Origin: Sphingomonas changbaiensis NBRC 104936 | Lineage (GTDB): Bacteria > Pseudomonadota > Alphaproteobacteria > Sphingomonadales > Sphingomonadaceae | Reading direction: 5' to 3' | Assembly: GCF_000974765.1 (NCBI RefSeq) | Contig: NZ_BBWU01000042.1 | Coordinates: 1 to 64,000 of the forward strand | DNA length: 64,000 bases | Part shown: positions 60,557-64,000 of the stretch, piece by piece | How positions within the stretch are numbered: position 1 is the first letter of the stretch | Layout of the letters: each line of letters starts with the position of its first letter | Notes under the pieces: model-generated | Told to the model about the DNA's origin: nothing | The model's database searches: none | The model's input: only the letters and a program-made list of their open reading frames with translations | Made by a program: the position numbers and the translations under genes

Positions 60557-62409
60557 ACCCCGCGCCGCTGGTCGCGCTGGTCGGCAATCCCAATGCCGGC
60601 AAGTCCTCGCTGTTCAACGCATTGACCGGCGCGCGCCAGAAGGTCGGCAATTATCCCGGCGTCACCGTTGAGCGCCATTCCGGCCGGTTCGCGCTTCAGG
60701 ATGGCCGCCCGGTCGAGCTGGTCGACCTGCCCGGCGCCTATAGCCTCGAGCCCGCCAGCCCCGACGAGGCGGTGACCCGCGACGTGATCCTGGGCCAGCA
60801 GGCCGGCGAACGCCTGCCCGCCGCGCTGATCGTGGTGCTCGACGCGTCGAATCTGGACAACCATCTGCGCTTTGCGATGCAGCTGATCGGCCTTGGCCTG
60901 CCGATCGTGATCGCCCTGAACATGATCGATCTTGCCAAGCGCGACGGGCTGGAGATCGACACCGCCGTGCTCGCCAGAGAACTTGGCGTGCCGGTGATCG
61001 AAACGGTCGCAGTGCGCCGCCGCGGGCTCGAGGAGCTGAAGGCTGCGCTTGCCGAAGCGGTCGGCGACGGCACGCTGAAGCTGCGTGCCGGGCACGGCTT
61101 TGTCCATGAGGATCTGGCGACCGTGCAGCGCCGCGCGCGCGCGCTCGCCGTCAAGGCGATCGTGTCGGAAAGCCCGGCGCGGCGCATCACTCATTCGCTC
61201 GACGGCATCGCGCTGCACCCGGTGTTCGGGCCGCTGATCCTGGCCGGCCTGCTGTTCGTGATGTTCCAGGCGGTGTTCAGCTGGAGCCAGGTGCCCGCCG
61301 ATTGGCTGCAGGCGCAATTCGACGCGCTCGGAGGATGGATCAGCGCGACGCTGCCGGCAGGCTTTGTCCGTTCGTTGCTGGTCGAAGGCGTGATCGCCGG
61401 CGTCGGCGCGGTCGTCGTCTTTCTGCCCCAGATCCTGATCCTGTTCCTGTTCATCCTGATCCTGGAGGCGAGCGGCTACATGGTTCGCGCCGCGTTCCTG
61501 ATGGACCGCATGATGGCGCGCGTGGGCCTGTCGGGCCGTGCGTTCATCCCGCTCCTCTCGTCCTTCGCCTGCGCGGTGCCGGGCATCATGGCGACGCGCA
61601 CGATCGACGATCCGAAGGACCGGCTGACGACGATCCTGATCGCGCCGCTGATGACCTGCTCGGCGCGGCTTCCGGTCTACACGCTGATCATCTCCGCCTT
61701 CATTCCAGAGCGCGCGGTGGTTCCCGGCGTCGGGCTGCAGGGGCTGGTGCTGTTCTGCCTCTACATCGCCGGCGTCAGCGGCGCGTTCGTTGCTGCCCTG
61801 GTGCTGCGCCGGACGGTCACCAAAGGCCGCGGCTCGGGCTTCATGATGGAAATGCCCAAATATCAATGGCCGCGCTGGCAGGACGTGGCGCTGGGCCTTG
61901 TCACCCGCGCACAGATCTTCCTGAAGCGCGCCGGCACCATCATCCTGTTCACGACCGTGCTGCTCTGGGCGCTCGCATCCTTCCCGCAGGCGCCGGCGGG
62001 AGTAAAGCAAAGCGAATATTCAGTTGCCGGACGCATCGCGAGCGGCGTCGAGACGGTGGTCAGACCGATCGGCTTCAACCACGACATCGCCCTCGCCCTG
62101 ATCCCGGCGATGGCGGCGCGCGAAGTGGCGGTGTCGGCGATCGCGACCGTCTACGCGATCGACGCCAATGGCGATGCGGCCGCCAGCCAGCAGCTCGAGA
62201 CCCGCCTCGGTGCTGCCTGGCCGCTGCCGACCGCGCTCGCCTTCCTCGCCTGGTTCGTGTTCGCGCCGCAGTGCATCTCAACGATCGCCGTCACCAGGCG
62301 GGAGACCAACGGCTGGAAATGGCCCGGCTTCATGGTCGCCTATCTTTTTGCGGTGGCCTATGTCGCGGCCGGCCTCACCTACTGGACCGCAACCGCGCTC
62401 GGCCTCTAA
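60553..62409 (+). CDS. feoB: Ferrous iron transporter B
   Basis: A 618-residue membrane transporter with a G domain. G1 is GNPNAGKSS (11-19), G3 is DLPGAYS and G4 is NMID. The membrane part has two Gate domains with about ten helices. It imports ferrous iron. There is no FeoC gene. The feoAB pair with a Fur-like operator upstream suggests iron control. Confidence 0.97.
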   Translation: MNPAPLVALVGNPNAGKSSLFNALTGARQKVGNYPGVTVERHSGRFALQDGRPVELVDLPGAYSLEPASPDEAVTRDVILGQQAGERLPAALIVVLDASNLDNHLRFAMQLIGLGLPIVIALNMIDLAKRDGLEIDTAVLARELGVPVIETVAVRRRGLEELKAALAEAVGDGTLKLRAGHGFVHEDLATVQRRARALAVKAIVSESPARRITHSLDGIALHPVFGPLILAGLLFVMFQAVFSWSQVPADWLQAQFDALGGWISATLPAGFVRSLLVEGVIAGVGAVVVFLPQILILFLFILILEASGYMVRAAFLMDRMMARVGLSGRAFIPLLSSFACAVPGIMATRTIDDPKDRLTTILIAPLMTCSARLPVYTLIISAFIPERAVVPGVGLQGLVLFCLYIAGVSGAFVAALVLRRTVTKGRGSGFMMEMPKYQWPRWQDVALGLVTRAQIFLKRAGTIILFTTVLLWALASFPQAPAGVKQSEYSVAGRIASGVETVVRPIGFNHDIALALIPAMAAREVAVSAIATVYAIDANGDAAASQQLETRLGAAWPLPTALAFLAWFVFAPQCISTIAVTRRETNGWKWPGFMVAYLFAVAYVAAGLTYWTATALGL

Positions 62410-62439
62410 AGAACTCCGAACCCCAGTCAGGAGCAGGAC

Positions 62440-62970
62440 GTGGCAGGCAGCGTGAACAAGGTGATTCTGGTCGGCAATCTCGGCGCCGATCCGGAATCGC
62501 GGGCGATGAACAGCGGCGGCGAGGTGGTGAACTTCAACGTCGCCACCAGCGAGCGCTGGAAGGACCGCGACGGCAACCAACAGGAAAAGACCGAGTGGCA
62601 CCGCGTCGTGATCTTCAACGAAAATCTCGGCCGCGTCGCCAAGCAGTATCTGCGCAAGGGCTCCAGCGTCTATCTGGAAGGCCAGCTGCAGACCCGCAAA
62701 TGGACCGACCAGAACGGCCAGGACAAATACACGACCGAGGTGGTGCTGCAGCGCTTCCGCGGCGAGCTGGTGCTGCTCGGCGGCCGTGAAGGCGGCGGTT
62801 CGGGCGGTGGCGACTGGGGCAGCCAGGATCGCGGCAATTTCGGCGGCGGCGGCCAGACTCCGTCGGGCGGTTTCGGCGGCGGTCGCGGCAGCAGCGGCGG
62901 CGCCGGCGGAGGCGGCCGCGGCGGCCCAAGCCCGTTCGACAGCGATCTGGACGACGACGTCCCCTTCTAA
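62440..62970 (+). CDS. ssb: Single-stranded DNA-binding protein
   Basis: A 176-residue SSB. The OB fold (1-110) includes [14 protein letters not shown] and [25 protein letters not shown], followed by a Gly-rich linker and the acidic tip DDDVPF that binds partner proteins. The GTG start has AGGAG upstream. It does not share an operon with uvrA or rpsR here. Confidence 0.97.
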   Translation: MAGSVNKVILVGNLGADPESRAMNSGGEVVNFNVATSERWKDRDGNQQEKTEWHRVVIFNENLGRVAKQYLRKGSSVYLEGQLQTRKWTDQNGQDKYTTEVVLQRFRGELVLLGGREGGGSGGGDWGSQDRGNFGGGGQTPSGGFGGGRGSSGGAGGGGRGGPSPFDSDLDDDVPF

Positions 62971-63041
62971 GACGGTCAACCGCGGAACAGCAGGCCCGAT
63001 TCGGGCGTCTCACAGGCAGTCGTTTGCTTGCGAGAGACCCC

Positions 63042-63287
63042 ATGGCCGGAATCGTCATCACTGCCCTGTTTGCGATCAGCATGTGGGCGGCGATCTGGCT
63101 GCTGGCGGGCCGCAAGCGGCGTGCCGAGCCCCCCGGCCCTCCGGGCCAGCTCACCCCCGCCGAGCGGCGGCGGCTTTACAAGCGGCTGGGGATCGACCCG
63201 GTGGTGATGGCGCGGCAACGCTCCTATGGCTGGACGGTCGCAAGGCCGCGGCCGGACGTGCAGCGGAAGCGCAGCACCCGCGCCTAA
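63042..63287 (+). CDS. Hypothetical small membrane protein
   Basis: An 81-residue protein with one N-terminal helix (about 3-23) followed by a basic tail with PAERRRLYKRLGIDP. The start is the ATG at 63042 rather than an upstream alternative. The 3' end overlaps the DUF177 gene on the other strand by 4 nt. The function is unknown. Confidence 0.65.
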   Translation: MAGIVITALFAISMWAAIWLLAGRKRRAEPPGPPGQLTPAERRRLYKRLGIDPVVMARQRSYGWTVARPRPDVQRKRSTRA

Positions 63288-63814
63288 TCGTCCTTCTGCA
63301 TCCGCTCCTTGAGCGCTCTCAGCGCGGCGAACGGCCCCATGTCGGCCTCGCCGCCCATTCCGGCCTCCTGCAATGCGGCATCGGCCCTTGCGGAGCGCGG
63401 AAACGGATCGAGCGCCAGCGCCAGCGTTTCCGCGGCCAGCTCGCCCAGGTCGATCCGACCGCCTTCGAGGGGCAACGTGTCGCAATCCTCAGCGCTCAGC
63501 TCCAGCTCCTCGTCGGCCGCGTGCGCATAGGCATCCGGCACGAAACGCACATTGAAGGGCGCGTCGACATGGGCCGGCAGCGGCTCGTCGGTCACGACGC
63601 AGCTTTGCACCACATCGGCCCGGACATGCCCGTCGGCGTGGAGGATGCCGGCGCGCCGAACCAGCCGCACGTCGGCCGACAGGCTGTCGATCGCCTTCAG
63701 CCCGAACCGGCCCGCAAGCCGCCGGCGCTCGGCCTCGTCGGCCGAAATCTCGACCTGCCGCGGCGCTTCGGAAATCGTGTCCGCGTCGACGGTGCGAGAG
63801 AACTCCGGGGTCAC
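63284..63814 (-). CDS. DUF177 (YceD-like) protein
   Basis: A 176-residue protein. The centre DVVQSCVVTDEPLPAHVDAPFNVRFVPD contains the DUF177 Cys, and IDLGELAAETLALALDPFPRS is its signature helix. YceD homologues act near 23S rRNA maturation and stand before rpmF and plsX in many bacteria; here it follows the CBP3-type gene. The GTG start overlaps that gene's stop. Confidence 0.9.
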   Translation of the reverse strand: MTPEFSRTVDADTISEAPRQVEISADEAERRRLAGRFGLKAIDSLSADVRLVRRAGILHADGHVRADVVQSCVVTDEPLPAHVDAPFNVRFVPDAYAHAADEELELSAEDCDTLPLEGGRIDLGELAAETLALALDPFPRSARADAALQEAGMGGEADMGPFAALRALKERMQKDD

Positions 63815-64000
63815 GGCAACATCCCGGCGACGATCGACTCGGCCGGTGCCGCATGCAGGCCAAGGTAGAGGGCGCGCAGTCGCTCGGCGGTGTGCTCGAG
63901 GGCGGCGGCCGGCGGCTCGACCCCGCGATACAGGTTGCGCACCAGCGCCGCCTCGAACTCGCCGGCACGCAGCCCTTCGCGATAGGCACCGATTCGCCCG
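63811..64000 (-). CDS. Ubiquinol-cytochrome c chaperone (CBP3-type), partial
   Basis: The 3' end of a gene cut by the window edge. About 62 residues are visible, including GAYREGLRAGEFEAAL, VRNLYRGVEPP and ALEHTAERLRALYLGL. This is the C-terminus of the CBP3/UQCC1-like chaperone that helps cytochrome bc1 assembly. Its stop overlaps the DUF177 start by GTGA. Confidence 0.85.
   Translation of the reverse strand, partial: GRIGAYREGLRAGEFEAALVRNLYRGVEPPAAALEHTAERLRALYLGLHAAPAESIVAGMLP

Noticed and set aside
60304-62010. A 568-residue minus-strand ORF over feoB
   Set aside because: Low complexity (Arg, Gln, His-rich) antisense shadow of feoAB.

Overview
The window is GC-rich, densely packed chromosomal DNA from an alphaproteobacterium, almost certainly a member of the Sphingomonadales (Sphingomonas or a near relative). 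The gene set and order support this: ctaB-coxF-ctaG-ctaE-SURF1-thrC, ruvC-ruvA-ruvB-ybgC-tolQRAB-pal, GapR (DUF2312), a DivK-like regulator, DUF3572, DUF1244, COQ9, a CBP3-type chaperone next to DUF177, and the dispersed palindromes common in sphingomonad genomes. I see no prophage, insertion sequence, CRISPR array or rRNA. The assignment is inferred from gene content, not from a database search.

Layout. 1-3754: a secreted hypothetical protein, then cytochrome c oxidase assembly genes and subunit III. 3766-7686: threonine synthase, an rRNA-methyltransferase-like protein, heme exporter genes ccmB and ccmA, and a small zincin protease. 7722-9541: PhhB, a hemerythrin protein, a predicted sigma-54-driven pair (37-residue membrane peptide plus PspC), and a periplasmic peroxiredoxin. 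9627-14186: RidA, a HAD hydrolase, DUF3572, DivK, IspG, an SDR and an isoaspartyl peptidase. 14215-22165: a long minus-strand block, yebC-ruvC-ruvA-hicB-hicA-ruvB-ybgC-tolQ-tolR-tolA-tolB-pal. 22181-27996: GST, GapR, amidohydrolase, DUF1244, pyruvate kinase, a lipoprotein and a PfkB kinase. 28041-36359: permease, HIT protein, small membrane protein, HerA-like ATPase, TIGR02186 protein with TauE/SafE exporter, and an NfrB-like glycosyltransferase with a partner protein. 36418-40964: beta-lactamase-fold lipoprotein, metallo-beta-lactamase-fold hydrolase, EamA, GNAT and SMR genes, and a membrane protein. 41169-41243 is tRNA-Gly. 41370-46784: CnoX-like thioredoxin, Lon-substrate-domain protein, Trm112 protein, UbiH-family monooxygenase and FtsK. 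46813-50806: acyl-CoA ligase, DHFR, aldo/keto reductase and ThyA. 50923-55278: TonB-like protein and the riboflavin operon. 55421-60276: P450, old yellow enzyme, EamA, PuuD-like protein and COQ9. 60317-64000: FeoAB, SSB, a small membrane protein, DUF177 and a partial CBP3-type chaperone.

The window is mostly housekeeping, so the unusual signals sit in small structures. (1) Seven copies of one palindromic repeat nearly fill gaps between genes. One copy is 75 bp (25 codons) and lies in frame inside ribD. Another encodes the C-terminus of CcmA in the same reading frame, much like the protein-coding palindromes of Rickettsia. Other palindromes supply the ends of RuvC and a Trm112 protein. (2) A near-consensus sigma-54 promoter precedes the 37-residue peptide and PspC. 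(3) A near-perfect Zur-type operator lies between thyA and a tonB-like gene, and a Fur-like palindrome lies before feoAB. (4) A HicBA toxin-antitoxin pair sits between ruvA and ruvB. (5) A reduced Nfr-like glycan pair lacks the C-terminal region that carries the c-di-GMP-binding domain in E. coli NfrB. (6) RibB is fused to a GTP-cyclohydrolase-II-like domain that has lost its zinc cysteines.

The only stretch over 300 bases without a protein gene is 40965-41369, which holds tRNA-Gly and several hairpins.
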